From Streptomyces sp. VRA16 Mangrove soil (GTDB lineage Bacteria; Actinomycetota; Actinomycetes; Streptomycetales; Streptomycetaceae), in assembly GCF_017377775.1 (NCBI RefSeq), contig NZ_JAFVLN010000016.1, forward strand, positions 171,922 through 235,921: 64,000 nucleotides of DNA. The letters are read 5' to 3'. This document shows positions 56,934 through 64,000 of this stretch, in pieces. The notes beneath the pieces were generated by a model, which had not been told where the DNA came from, did not search any database, and was given only the letters and a program-made list of their open reading frames with translations. Numbering within the stretch: position 1 is the first letter of the stretch; every line of letters starts with the position of its first letter. Both the position numbers and the translations under genes were made by a program.

Positions 56934-57818
56934 TCAGGACTCGGTGCGCAGCAGGCGCATGTAGACCACGGAGAACAGCGAGCCGACCACCAGCAGGAGC
57001 AGGGCGACCGCGGTGCCGTAGCCGATCATGCTCTTCTGGAAGGCCTGCTCGTACATGAACAGGGGGAGGGTCTGGCTGTGGTTGCCGGGCCCGCCGCGGG
57101 TCATCACCCAGATCAGGCCGAACACGGACAGCGTCTGCAGCGTGTTCAGCATCAGGTTCGTGCCGATGGAGCGGCGGATCATCGGCAGCGTGATGTGCCA
57201 CAGGCGCTGCCACCCGTTGGCGCCGTCCACCTCGGCGGACTCGGTGACCTCGCTCGGGATCTCGTCGAGCGCGGCCGAGTAGACCAGCATCGAGAACGCG
57301 GTGCCGCGCCACACGTTCGCGAACGACACCGCCAGGATCGGCAGCGTGAACAGCCAGTTCTGGCTGGGCAGTCCGAGCCAGTCGAGGATCGCGTTGAGCG
57401 TGCCCTCGCGGCGGAAGAACGCGTACAGCAGAAAGCCCGCGACGACCTCCGGCAGCACCCACGCCGTGACGACGACGGCACCCGTCACGGTGCGCACCGG
57501 CTTCGAGGCGCGCTTCATGAGCGCCGCGAGCGCCAGGCCCAGCGTGTTCTGCCCGACGATCGACGACAGGAACGTGAAGACCAGGGTGAGCTTGACCGCG
57601 TTGAGGAACGCGTCGTCGTGGAAGGCGGTCCTGAAGTTCTCGAAGCCGACGAACGAGGACTTCGCCTGACCGGTGAGCTGGAGGTCGGTGAACGCGATGT
57701 AGACGCAGTAGGCGATCGGTCCGGCGAGGAACAGGACCATGAGGACGGTGGCCGGGGCGACGGGGAGGGCGCGGACCAGGGCCCGCGCCCGTCCCCTGGG
57801 GTCACGGCTTGCTGACAA
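56934..57818 (-). CDS. Sugar ABC transporter permease, MalF type
   Basis: The 294-aa protein has six helices. The EAA loop is SEVTESAEVDGANGWQRLWHITLPMIRRSIG. It starts with a basic cytosolic leader (SRDPRGRARALVRALP) and a first helix (APATVLMVLFLAGPIAYCVYI). The proposed TTG 57818 overlaps the binding protein gene by 17 bp; no better start with a ribosome site is in frame, so the start is uncertain. It works with the MalG-type permease and the lipoprotein. Confidence 0.9.
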   Translation of the reverse strand: MSASRDPRGRARALVRALPVAPATVLMVLFLAGPIAYCVYIAFTDLQLTGQAKSSFVGFENFRTAFHDDAFLNAVKLTLVFTFLSSIVGQNTLGLALAALMKRASKPVRTVTGAVVVTAWVLPEVVAGFLLYAFFRREGTLNAILDWLGLPSQNWLFTLPILAVSFANVWRGTAFSMLVYSAALDEIPSEVTESAEVDGANGWQRLWHITLPMIRRSIGTNLMLNTLQTLSVFGLIWVMTRGGPGNHSQTLPLFMYEQAFQKSMIGYGTAVALLLLVVGSLFSVVYMRLLRTES

Positions 57819-59172
57819 CTTTGCCGTCCGCGGCCGTCTTCAGCTGGTCGTCGTACGTGGACGCCGCCTTGTCCACCGAGGCGTCACCGGTCGTCACCGA
57901 CTCCATGGCCTCCTGGATCGCCGTCGACACCTTCGGATAGGCCGGATAGGCGGGCCGGTAGTGGGTCGTACTCACCAGGTCCGTGAAGAACTTGATGCCG
58001 GGCTGCGCCTGGATGTACTTCGGGTCGGCCGCGACGTCCTTGCGGACCGCGATGCCGGAGTTGGCGATGTACCAGCGCCGGGCGTTCTCCTTCGTCTGCA
58101 TCGTCTTGATGAAGTCGAAGGCCAGGTCGGGGTTGTGCGCCTTGGCGGGGATCGCCCAGGTCCAGCCGCCGGACATGGAGACCTTGCCGGGCGCCTGGCC
58201 GTTCTGCGTCGGCATGTACGCGAGGCCCAGCTTCTGTGACCACTCGGGCCACTCGTGCCCGGCGCCCTTGATCCAGTCCTGCGGCAGCCAGGAGCCGTCG
58301 AGGTCGATGCCGACCTTGCCCTTCGGCAGCAGCTCACCGCGGATCGTGGTCCCGATGTTCGGGTCGAGCGCGTCGGAGACGTCAGGGCCGAGCTTCTCCT
58401 TGTAGACGGTCTCGACGAACTTCAGGCTGTCCTTGAACGCCTTCGACCCGGCGATCCACTTGTCGCTCGCCTTGTCGTACAGCGGATCGGAGCTGCCGTC
58501 GCCCGTCCCGTACAGCAGCATCTCGAAGCCCTGCATCGTGGACTGCTCGCCGCCGGGCTTGCCGGTGTAGACGTTCAGCGGGGTGACGCCGGGGACCTTC
58601 GCCTTGATGGTGCGGGCGGCGTCGAGGACCTCGTTCCAGTTCTTCGGCTGCCAGGGGGTCCTGATGCCCGCCTTCTTCAGGATCGCCTTGTCGTACCAGA
58701 GGCCGCGGGTGTCGGTGCCGTCCGGAACGCCGTACGTCTTCCCGTCCTGGCCCTTCGCGGCCGTCTTCGCGGTGTCGATGAACTGGTCCCAGTCCGCCCA
58801 CTTGGCGAGATACGGGTCCAGCGGCTTCAAGTACCCGCTGGTGATGTCGGAGTTGACGAGGAACGTGTCCTCGTAGACCAGGTCGGGGGCCGTCTTGGGG
58901 GAGCGGAGCATCTGCTGGAGCTTCGTGTAGTACTCGGCGTCCGGGGCCTTGATCGGCACGAGCTCGACCTTCTTGCCCGGGTTCTCCTTCTCGAACTGCT
59001 TCTTCATCGCGGCCAGATAGGTGTCCGGGACCTTGCTCATGTTGTCCGTGGACTGCTTGTACGAAACCTTGACCGTGTTCGCGTCGCTGCCGGAGCCACC
59101 GCCGCACGCGGTGAGGGTTCCGGCGGCCAGGAGCAGAGCGGTGGCGGTGAGCAGAGGGGCGGTGGGGCGCAC
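57802..59172 (-). CDS. Sugar ABC transporter substrate-binding lipoprotein
   Basis: The protein has 456 aa from GTG 59172, chosen because AGGAGG is 8 bp upstream; GTG 59178 would be only 2 bp from it. The lipoprotein signal ends LLLAAGTLTAC, then a Gly/Ser linker. The extracellular-solute-binding family 1 pattern follows: YLAAMKKQFEKENPGKKVELVPI, APDLVYEDTFLVNSDITSGYLKPL, DTRGLWYDKAILKKAG, GKVGIDLDGSWLPQDWI and SGGWTWAIPAKAHNPDLAFDFIK. The many Trp/Tyr residues suggest a sugar ligand; which one cannot be told. First gene of the importer operon. Confidence 0.92.
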   Translation of the reverse strand: MRPTAPLLTATALLLAAGTLTACGGGSGSDANTVKVSYKQSTDNMSKVPDTYLAAMKKQFEKENPGKKVELVPIKAPDAEYYTKLQQMLRSPKTAPDLVYEDTFLVNSDITSGYLKPLDPYLAKWADWDQFIDTAKTAAKGQDGKTYGVPDGTDTRGLWYDKAILKKAGIRTPWQPKNWNEVLDAARTIKAKVPGVTPLNVYTGKPGGEQSTMQGFEMLLYGTGDGSSDPLYDKASDKWIAGSKAFKDSLKFVETVYKEKLGPDVSDALDPNIGTTIRGELLPKGKVGIDLDGSWLPQDWIKGAGHEWPEWSQKLGLAYMPTQNGQAPGKVSMSGGWTWAIPAKAHNPDLAFDFIKTMQTKENARRWYIANSGIAVRKDVAADPKYIQAQPGIKFFTDLVSTTHYRPAYPAYPKVSTAIQEAMESVTTGDASVDKAASTYDDQLKTAADGKVVSKP

Positions 59173-59292
59173 GGGCACGACCTCCTACGGACCGTCGCGG
59201 GCTGCGTTGCCGCGCGGGGCTGCCCGTGAACGTACGGTCCCGTTCTGAGCAAGGTCAATGGGTGTGAACGGCATCAAGTTCCTTCGATGTAG

Positions 59293-59311
59293 TTAGGTTA
59301 GGATAACCTAA
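59293..59311 (+). promoter_or_regulatory. Iron box (DmdR1/IdeR-type operator)
   Basis: TTAGGTTAGGATAACCTAA matches the actinobacterial iron box TTAGGTTAGGCTAACCTAA in 18 of 19 positions. TAGGAT within it (59299-59304) could be a -10 hexamer, the usual overlap for iron-repressed promoters. It stands 56 bp before a truncated reading frame. Confidence 0.85.
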
Positions 59312-59366
59312 GTTACTCTGTGTAAAGTGCCCCAATGCCCCCATGCGCAAAGGAGTTTGACGCCGC

Positions 59367-59432
59367 ATGTTCCGCATCACTCCCCGCGTCCGCCGCTGCG
59401 CGGCCCGCACCGTGGCCCTGATCGCGGGCGCC
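59367..59432 (+). pseudogene. Remnant of an iron-regulated secreted/lipoprotein gene (5' end only)
   Basis: After the iron box and AAGGAG (59350-59355), ATG 59367 opens a frame starting MFRITPRVRRCAARTVALIAGA, which looks like the first half of a signal peptide. Around 59432 it changes to Arg/Pro-rich sequence antisense to the end of the response regulator gene and stops at 59564. The lipobox and mature protein are missing. From the iron box and the start, a siderophore-binding lipoprotein is a fair guess for the lost gene. The 26 bp 59433-59457 are of unknown origin. Confidence 0.55.
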
Positions 59433-59457
59433 AGAGCGTGTCCAGGAGGTCCGCGGG

Positions 59458-60189
59458 CTACTTCCAGGTGTAGATCAGCTCGGGCCGGCCCACCTGCCCG
59501 TACTGCGGACTGCGCACCGCACGCCCCGAGTCGACCAGATGCTCCAGATAGCGCCGGGCGGTGATCCGCGAGATGCCCACCGTCTCGGCGGTGGACGCCG
59601 CGGTCACCCCCTCGGGCGCGGCCTCCCGCAGGGTGTGCGTGACCCGCTCCAGCGTGGGCGCGCTCAGCCCCTTGGGCAGCGCGGCCGGCGCGGGCGAGCG
59701 CAGATGGGACAGCGCCCGGTCCACCTCGTCCTGCCCGGACGCCTCCCCGCTGGTCGTCCGGTACTCGGCGTAGCGCAGCAACCGGTCGCGCAGCGTCGCG
59801 AAGGTGAACGGCTTCAGCACGTACTGCACCACCCCCAGCGACACCCCCTCGCGCACCACCGCCAGATCCCGCGCCGAGGTCACCGCGATGACGTCCGCGT
59901 GATGCCCGGCGGCGCGCAGCGACCGCGCGAGCGCCAGCCCGTGCCCGTCGGGCAGATGCAGATCGAGCAGGATCAGATCGACGGGCACCCGGTCCAGGGC
60001 GCGCCGGGCCTCGGCGGCGGTGTGCACCGTGGCGACCGCCGTGAAACCGGGCACCCGGCCCACATAGAGCGCGTGCGCGGCGGCCGCGACCGGATCGTCC
60101 TCGACGATCAGTACTCGGACGGTGCCGGTGCCGGTGCCGGTGCCTGCGCCGGCACCGTCCCCGCTGTCGCCGGTGGCATGGTCGCTCAT
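59458..60189 (-). CDS. citB: CitB/DcuR-type response regulator
   Basis: The protein has 243 aa. A variable N-terminal tail GAGAGTGTGTGT (coded by a GCCGGT hexamer repeat, about 60118-60160) precedes the receiver domain, with phosphoacceptor Asp76 in LILLDLHLPDG and Lys in YVLKPFTF. The C-terminal helix-turn-helix is GVTAASTAETVGISRITARRYLEHLVDSGRAVRSPQYGQVGRPELIY, the CitB/DpiA pattern. It overlaps the kinase stop (ATGA). It should control dctA, divergent across the kinase gene. citB denotes the family. Confidence 0.9.
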   Translation of the reverse strand: MSDHATGDSGDGAGAGTGTGTGTVRVLIVEDDPVAAAAHALYVGRVPGFTAVATVHTAAEARRALDRVPVDLILLDLHLPDGHGLALARSLRAAGHHADVIAVTSARDLAVVREGVSLGVVQYVLKPFTFATLRDRLLRYAEYRTTSGEASGQDEVDRALSHLRSPAPAALPKGLSAPTLERVTHTLREAAPEGVTAASTAETVGISRITARRYLEHLVDSGRAVRSPQYGQVGRPELIYTWK

Positions 60190-61883
60190 GAGCTGCTGTC
60201 CTTCGCTGCGGCGGTGGGAGGAGCGGTGGGAGTGACGGACGGGACGCGGGGCGCGGGAACGGCCTCCATCCCGGTCGTCAGCGGCAGCCGCACCGTGAAC
60301 ACGGCGCCCCCGCCCGCATCCCGGTCGAGGTCGAGGGTGCCACAGCCCCGGGCCACCGCCTGCCGTACGAGGGCGAGCCCGAGACCCCGGCCGCCGGGAC
60401 CGGCCGGCTTCGTCGACCAGCCACGCTCGAACACCGCGTCGGCGTGCTCCGGGTCCACCCCGGGCCCCGAGTCGGCGACCCGCAGCAGCAGGGCGTCCGC
60501 CTCCGTGCGCGCGGTGACGGTGACCCGGGCCCGCGGCGAACCCTGCGCCGCGTCGACGGCGTTGTCGATGAGGTTGCCGAGCACGGTGACGAGATCCCGG
60601 GTGGACACCGCCTGCCCGAGCACCCCGTCGTCCCCCTCCGCCACCCGCGTATCGGCGGACACGACGAGCTCGACGCCCCGCTCGTTGGCCTGCGCGGCCT
60701 TGCCCAGCAGCAGCGCGGCGAGCACCGGCTCGCTCACCGCGCCCACCACCTGGTCGGTCAGCGCCTGCGCCAGCTCCAGTTCGGCGGTCGCGAACTCGAC
60801 GGCCTCGTCCGCCCGCCCCAGCTCGATCAGCGAGACCACGGTGTGCAGCCGGTTCGCCGCCTCGTGCGCCTGCGACCTGAGCGCCTGCGTGAACCCGCGC
60901 TCGGAGTCCAACTCGCCGATCATCGCCTGCAGTTCGGTGTGATCGCGCAGCGTGACCACGGTGCCGCGCCGGTCCCCGCTGGCGACCGGCGACGTATTGA
61001 CGACCACGACCCGGTCGGCCGTCAGATGCACCTCGTCGACCCGTGACCCGGTGGCGAGCAGCGCCCCGGTCAGTGGCGCCGGCAGCCCCAGCTCGGCGAC
61101 GGACCGCCCCACGACGTCCTCGTCCCCCACGCCCAGGAGCACCCGCGCCCCGTCGTTCATCAGCGCGACCCGCCGCTGTCCGTCCAGCATCAGCAGCCCC
61201 TCGCGCACGGCGTGCAGCGCGGCCTGGTGATAGGCGTGCATCCGGCTCAGCTCGGTCGCGTTCATACCGTGCGTGTGGCGGCGCAGCCGCGCGTTGATCA
61301 CGTACGTACCGATACCGCCGAGCACCAGCGCCGCCGCCGCGACCGCCGCCACGGCGAGCACCTGTCCGCGCGCCTGCGCGGTGATCTCGTCGATCGTTAT
61401 CCCCGCGCTGACCAGACCGACGACCCGCTTCTGATCGTCGTAGACGGGGGTGACGACCCGCACGGAAGCACCGAGCGTCCCGGTGTACGTCTCCGAGAAC
61501 GTCCGCCCCTTCAGCGCGGGACCGATGTGCCCGAGGAACCGCTCACCGATCCGATGCGGATCGGGATGCGTCCACCGGATCCCCTTCGTATCCATGATCG
61601 TCACGAAGTCGACGCCGGTGTGCCGCCGCACCGCGTCGGCGTACGGCTGCAGCCGCACCGTCGGATCCGCGTCCCCGGTGATCGACTCGCGCACCGAACC
61701 GGCGTCGGCGACCGCCGTCGCCGCGGCCGTCGCCTGCCGCCTGGCCGCCGTCTCCGCCTGCCCCCGGTCACTGACATACGTGAACAGGGCGCACCCCGCG
61801 ACCACGACCGCGACCAGCACGACCTGCATCGCGAAGAGCTGGGCGGCCAGGCTGCGGGGGCGGGGGAGACGCAAGGAGCGCAT
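60186..61883 (-). CDS. citA: CitA/DcuS-type sensor histidine kinase
   Basis: The protein has 565 aa. Helix 1 is AAQLFAMQVVLVAVVVAGCALFTYV. The periplasmic-type Cache sensor follows, with GVDFVTIMDTKGIRWTHPDPHRIGERFLG and the C-terminal GASVRVVTPVYDDQKRVVGLVSAGI, the citrate/C4-dicarboxylate sensor signature. Helix 2 (VLAVAAVAAAALVLGGIG) leads to a PAS domain (LMLDGQRRVALMNDGARVLLG), the HEAANRLH phosphoacceptor helix and the HATPase boxes NLIDNAVDAA, DSGPGVDPEH and GRGLGLALV. It likely senses citrate or C4-dicarboxylates and controls dctA. ATG 61883 lacks a strong ribosome site. Confidence 0.92.
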   Translation of the reverse strand: MRSLRLPRPRSLAAQLFAMQVVLVAVVVAGCALFTYVSDRGQAETAARRQATAAATAVADAGSVRESITGDADPTVRLQPYADAVRRHTGVDFVTIMDTKGIRWTHPDPHRIGERFLGHIGPALKGRTFSETYTGTLGASVRVVTPVYDDQKRVVGLVSAGITIDEITAQARGQVLAVAAVAAAALVLGGIGTYVINARLRRHTHGMNATELSRMHAYHQAALHAVREGLLMLDGQRRVALMNDGARVLLGVGDEDVVGRSVAELGLPAPLTGALLATGSRVDEVHLTADRVVVVNTSPVASGDRRGTVVTLRDHTELQAMIGELDSERGFTQALRSQAHEAANRLHTVVSLIELGRADEAVEFATAELELAQALTDQVVGAVSEPVLAALLLGKAAQANERGVELVVSADTRVAEGDDGVLGQAVSTRDLVTVLGNLIDNAVDAAQGSPRARVTVTARTEADALLLRVADSGPGVDPEHADAVFERGWSTKPAGPGGRGLGLALVRQAVARGCGTLDLDRDAGGGAVFTVRLPLTTGMEAVPAPRVPSVTPTAPPTAAAKDSSS

Positions 61884-62014
61884 GCCGTCAGTCTGCCCGC
61901 AGGGGCATCCGGGAACTAAATGAACGGAAGGGTGACGGTGCTCACGGCCTGGGAGATAGTCACCGGGATCCGCAGCCGCGGTGCCGTGAGCCGCACGCAC
62001 CGCGCTGCTCACCC

Positions 62015-62104
62015 GTACGTCTTTCCAGTACACCTGCCGAGCACGTCTTCCAAGCACGTCCTCCACGTACGTCTTGCAAGCCGTCTTCCCCGTACGCCGA
62101 CACA
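62015..62104. repeat. 13-bp direct-repeat array upstream of dctA
   Basis: Units start at 62015, 62028, 62041, 62054, 62067, 62080 (one base short) and 62092. The consensus is near GYACGTCTTCCAA, best in the third to fifth copies. The array fills 62015-62104 of the 245-bp gap between citA and dctA, 25-115 bp before the dctA start. It may be the binding region of the CitB-type regulator, or a slippage repeat. Confidence 0.7.
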
Positions 62105-62128
62105 GTCGTCAGCAGCCAGGAGGGAACC

Positions 62129-63535
62129 GTGGCCGAGAACGGGACCGCGACCGCCACCACCAAGCCGCCCGCCGCCAAGCGGGACCGCACGCACTACCTC
62201 TACATCGCCGTCATCGCGGCGGTCCTCCTCGGCGTCGCCGTCGGCTTCATCTGGCCCGACTTCGCCACGGAGCTCAAGCCCGTCGGCACGGGCTTCGTGA
62301 ACCTGATCAAGATGATGATCTCGCCCATCATCTTCTGCACGATCGTGCTCGGCGTGGGTTCGGTCCGCAAGGCCGCCAAGATCGGCAAGGTGGGCGGTCT
62401 CGCCCTCGGCTACTTCATCGTGATGTCGATGGTCGCGCTCGGCATCGGCCTGATCGTCGGCAACATCCTCGACCCGGGCGCAGGGATGCACCTGACCGAG
62501 GCCACGAAGGACGTCGGTCAGACCGCGGCCAAGGACGCGAGCGAGGGCCCGGTCGACTTCGTCCTCGGCATCATCCCGACGACCCTGGTCTCCGCCTTCA
62601 CCGAGGGCGAGGTCCTGCAGACCCTCCTCGTCGCCCTCCTCGTCGGCTTCGCCCTCCAGGCGATGGGCCGGGCCGGCGAGCCGGTCCTGCGCGGCATCGA
62701 GCACATCCAGAAGCTCGTCTTCCGCGTCCTCGGCATGATCATGTGGGCCGCCCCGGTCGGTGCGTTCGGCGCGATGGCCGCCGTCATCGGCGAGACCGGC
62801 ATCGACGCCCTCAAGGCGCTGGCCACGATCATGATCGGCTTCTACGTCACCTGCGCGCTGTTCGTCGGCATCGTGTTGGCGGCGATCATGCGTCTGGCGA
62901 CCGGCTTCAACATCTTCTCGCTCCTGAAGTACCTCGGCCGGGAGTTCCTGCTGATCCTCTCGACCTCCTCCTCGGAGTCGGCGCTGCCGCGCCTGATCGC
63001 GAAGATGGAGCACCTCGGCGTCTCCCGCCCGGTCGTCGGCATCACCGTCCCGACCGGCTACTCCTTCAACCTCGACGGCACCATGATCTACCTGACCATG
63101 GCGTCCCTCTTCATCGCCGACGCCATGGACCAGCCGATGAACATCGGCCAGCAGATCGGCCTGCTCCTCTTCATGATGATCGCGTCGAAGGGCGCCGCGG
63201 GCGTCTCGGGCTCCGGCATCGCGGTGCTCGCCTCCGGCCTCCAGTCCCACAAGCCGGGCCTGGTCGACGGCGTCGGCCTCATCATCGGCATCGACCGCTT
63301 CATGAGCGAGGCCCGCGCCCTCACGAACTTCGCGGGCAATGCCGTGGCCACGCTGCTCATCGGCACCTGGACCGGAGAGGTGGACCGCGACCGCGTGAAG
63401 CGGGTCCTCGCCGGGGAACTCCCCTTCGACGAGCGCACGCTCCTGGATTCCGCTTCCGACGCCGACGACAGCTCGGAACTCCCCGCGCCGCGCGACGGCG
63501 GGGCCGACGCGACGAAGCAGCCGGTGGGCGCCTGA
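62129..63535 (+). CDS. dctA: C4-dicarboxylate/cation symporter DctA
   Basis: The 468-aa transporter of the glutamate/dicarboxylate (DAACS) family takes up succinate, fumarate and malate with protons or sodium. Eight helices plus two hairpin loops are expected. Signature parts seen are ISPIIFCTIVLGVGS, STSSSESALPRLIAKME (serine-rich hairpin 1), PTGYSFNLDGTMIYLTMASLFIA (NLDGT motif) and SKGAAGVSGSGIAVLA (hairpin 2). GIDRFMSEARALTNFAGNAVA (substrate Arg/Asn) follows. GTG 62129 follows AGGAGGG. Divergent from citBA; a repeat array lies in its leader and a strong terminator follows. Confidence 0.95.
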   Translation: MAENGTATATTKPPAAKRDRTHYLYIAVIAAVLLGVAVGFIWPDFATELKPVGTGFVNLIKMMISPIIFCTIVLGVGSVRKAAKIGKVGGLALGYFIVMSMVALGIGLIVGNILDPGAGMHLTEATKDVGQTAAKDASEGPVDFVLGIIPTTLVSAFTEGEVLQTLLVALLVGFALQAMGRAGEPVLRGIEHIQKLVFRVLGMIMWAAPVGAFGAMAAVIGETGIDALKALATIMIGFYVTCALFVGIVLAAIMRLATGFNIFSLLKYLGREFLLILSTSSSESALPRLIAKMEHLGVSRPVVGITVPTGYSFNLDGTMIYLTMASLFIADAMDQPMNIGQQIGLLLFMMIASKGAAGVSGSGIAVLASGLQSHKPGLVDGVGLIIGIDRFMSEARALTNFAGNAVATLLIGTWTGEVDRDRVKRVLAGELPFDERTLLDSASDADDSSELPAPRDGGADATKQPVGA

Positions 63536-63553
63536 CCTGGCGGTTCAGGCTTG

Positions 63554-63591
63554 GCGGGCCCGGTGCGACGTGTCGCACCGGGCCCGCTTTT
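63554..63591 (+). terminator. Strong intrinsic terminator of dctA
   Basis: GCGGGCCCGGTGCGAC (63554-63569) and GTCGCACCGGGCCCGC (63572-63587) are perfectly complementary, 16 bp, followed by TTTT. It isolates the rRNA promoter region from dctA read-through. Confidence 0.92.
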
Positions 63592-63739
63592 GTACTACCG
63601 GCGATCGTGGCGTAGAGTCCTGCGAGTTGTCCGGGCCACCACGACCGCAGGACAGCACCTCACGCCGCGCATGCGGCACCCACACCACAGCACGATCTCC
63701 CACGGGATTCATTTCGGCGTGCCCGAATTGAATTCCAAC

Positions 63740-64000
63740 CCCCGATTAGGTTCGGGGCGGGAAATCCGCTAAAGTCTGGGACGTCGGAACGGCCCAACAG
63801 CCGGAAAGACAAGCCCCGCTGACTGGGAATCAGGCCCGAAAGGATCTGATAGAGTCGGAACCGCCGGAAAGCTGAAAGGCCGGAAAGCGGAGCAAGACCC
63901 CGAGGAAATCGGCCGGTGAAACGGTCTGATAGAGTCGGAAACGCAAGAAAGAAAGACCGAAGGGAAGCGCCCGGAGGAAAGCCCGAGAGGGTGAGTACAA
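63740..64000 (+). promoter_or_regulatory. rRNA operon promoter/leader region, 16S gene just beyond the window
   Basis: The stretch from GATTAGGTTCGGGGCGGGAAATC onwards, with CGCTAAAGTCTGGGACGTCGGAA and two copies of CTGATAGAGTCGGAA (63846-63860, 63926-63940), is the leader I recognise before Streptomyces 16S rRNA genes. Three -10-like hexamers, TAAAGT (63770), TAGAGT (63850) and TAGAGT (63930), are exactly 80 bp apart, in line with the multiple promoters of these operons. No good -35 boxes are seen. The A/G-rich end (GAAAGAAAGACCGAAGG, then GAGAGGGTGAGTACAA) is the processed leader. 63592-63739 holds nothing else recognisable. Confidence 0.85.

Noticed and set aside
62842..63438. Minus-strand open frames opposite dctA
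   Set aside because: Antisense shadows of a strongly coding gene with all DctA motifs on the plus strand.

Overview
The window is chromosomal DNA from a Streptomyces species. Evidence seen directly: very high G+C, frequent GTG starts, and long antisense open frames. The gene set is also typical of the genus: the coiled-coil polarity proteins Scy and FilP, AbsC-type MarR, NucS, CslA/GlxA, DUF6230/DUF6114 proteins, and an actinobacterial rRNA leader. From memory, the gene order follows roughly SCO5380-SCO5436 of S. coelicolor. That comparison is inference; no alignment was run.

Layout. 1-2.4 kb: end of a membrane protein, a degenerate M4-metalloprotease-like protein and a PduO-type corrinoid adenosyltransferase. 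2.3-4.6 kb: drug-type ABC exporter divergent from a TetR regulator, with a perfect operator-like palindrome between them. 4.8-10.2 kb: 3-hydroxyacyl-CoA dehydrogenase, STAS protein, a large membrane-anchored NTPase with a KSP-rich tail, nucS whose 3' end is missing, and an SCO5389-family protein. 10.3-16.6 kb: LLM oxidoreductase, zinc-ribbon protein and two paralogous ABC-2 modules. 16.7-21.8 kb: filP and scy. 22-24.9 kb: methylmalonyl-CoA epimerase, acetyl-CoA acetyltransferase, meaB. 25-28.7 kb: PepSY protein, OmpR-type two-component system, absC. 28.8-31.7 kb: three coupled AIM24 genes, a DUF3817 protein and a thiamine-binding protein. 31.9-36.8 kb: cslA-glxA facing a GH6 lipoprotein. 36.8-40.8 kb: regulators, an MFS transporter, a small secreted protein, a second DUF3817 protein. 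40.9-45 kb: isobutyryl-CoA mutase large subunit (icmA), TetR, thioredoxin/TPR protein. 45.6-48.2 kb: DUF6230-DUF6114-secreted protein operon. 48.3-54.4 kb: pyk, ackA-pta and pfkA. 54.5-56 kb: SUKH-like protein, a 180-bp MITE-like palindrome, XRE regulator. 56-59.2 kb: sugar ABC importer without its own ATPase. 59.3-63.6 kb: an iron box in front of a truncated gene, a CitAB-type two-component system and dctA. 63.7-64 kb: the leader of an rRNA operon whose 16S gene lies just outside.

Functional themes. One is acyl-CoA and propionate/branched-chain metabolism (adenosyltransferase, epimerase, MeaB, thiolase, hydroxyacyl-CoA dehydrogenase, IcmA), which shares the adenosylcobalamin cofactor. A second is glycolysis and acetate overflow (pyk, pfkA, ackA-pta) and C4-dicarboxylate uptake under CitAB. 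A third is hyphal tip growth (Scy, FilP, CslA, GlxA). The most unusual features are the catalytically dead M4 protein, the truncated nucS, two mosaic intergenic repeats, the icmA palindrome, the MITE, the orphan iron box and a 13-bp repeat array before dctA. No tRNA gene or CRISPR array was seen.
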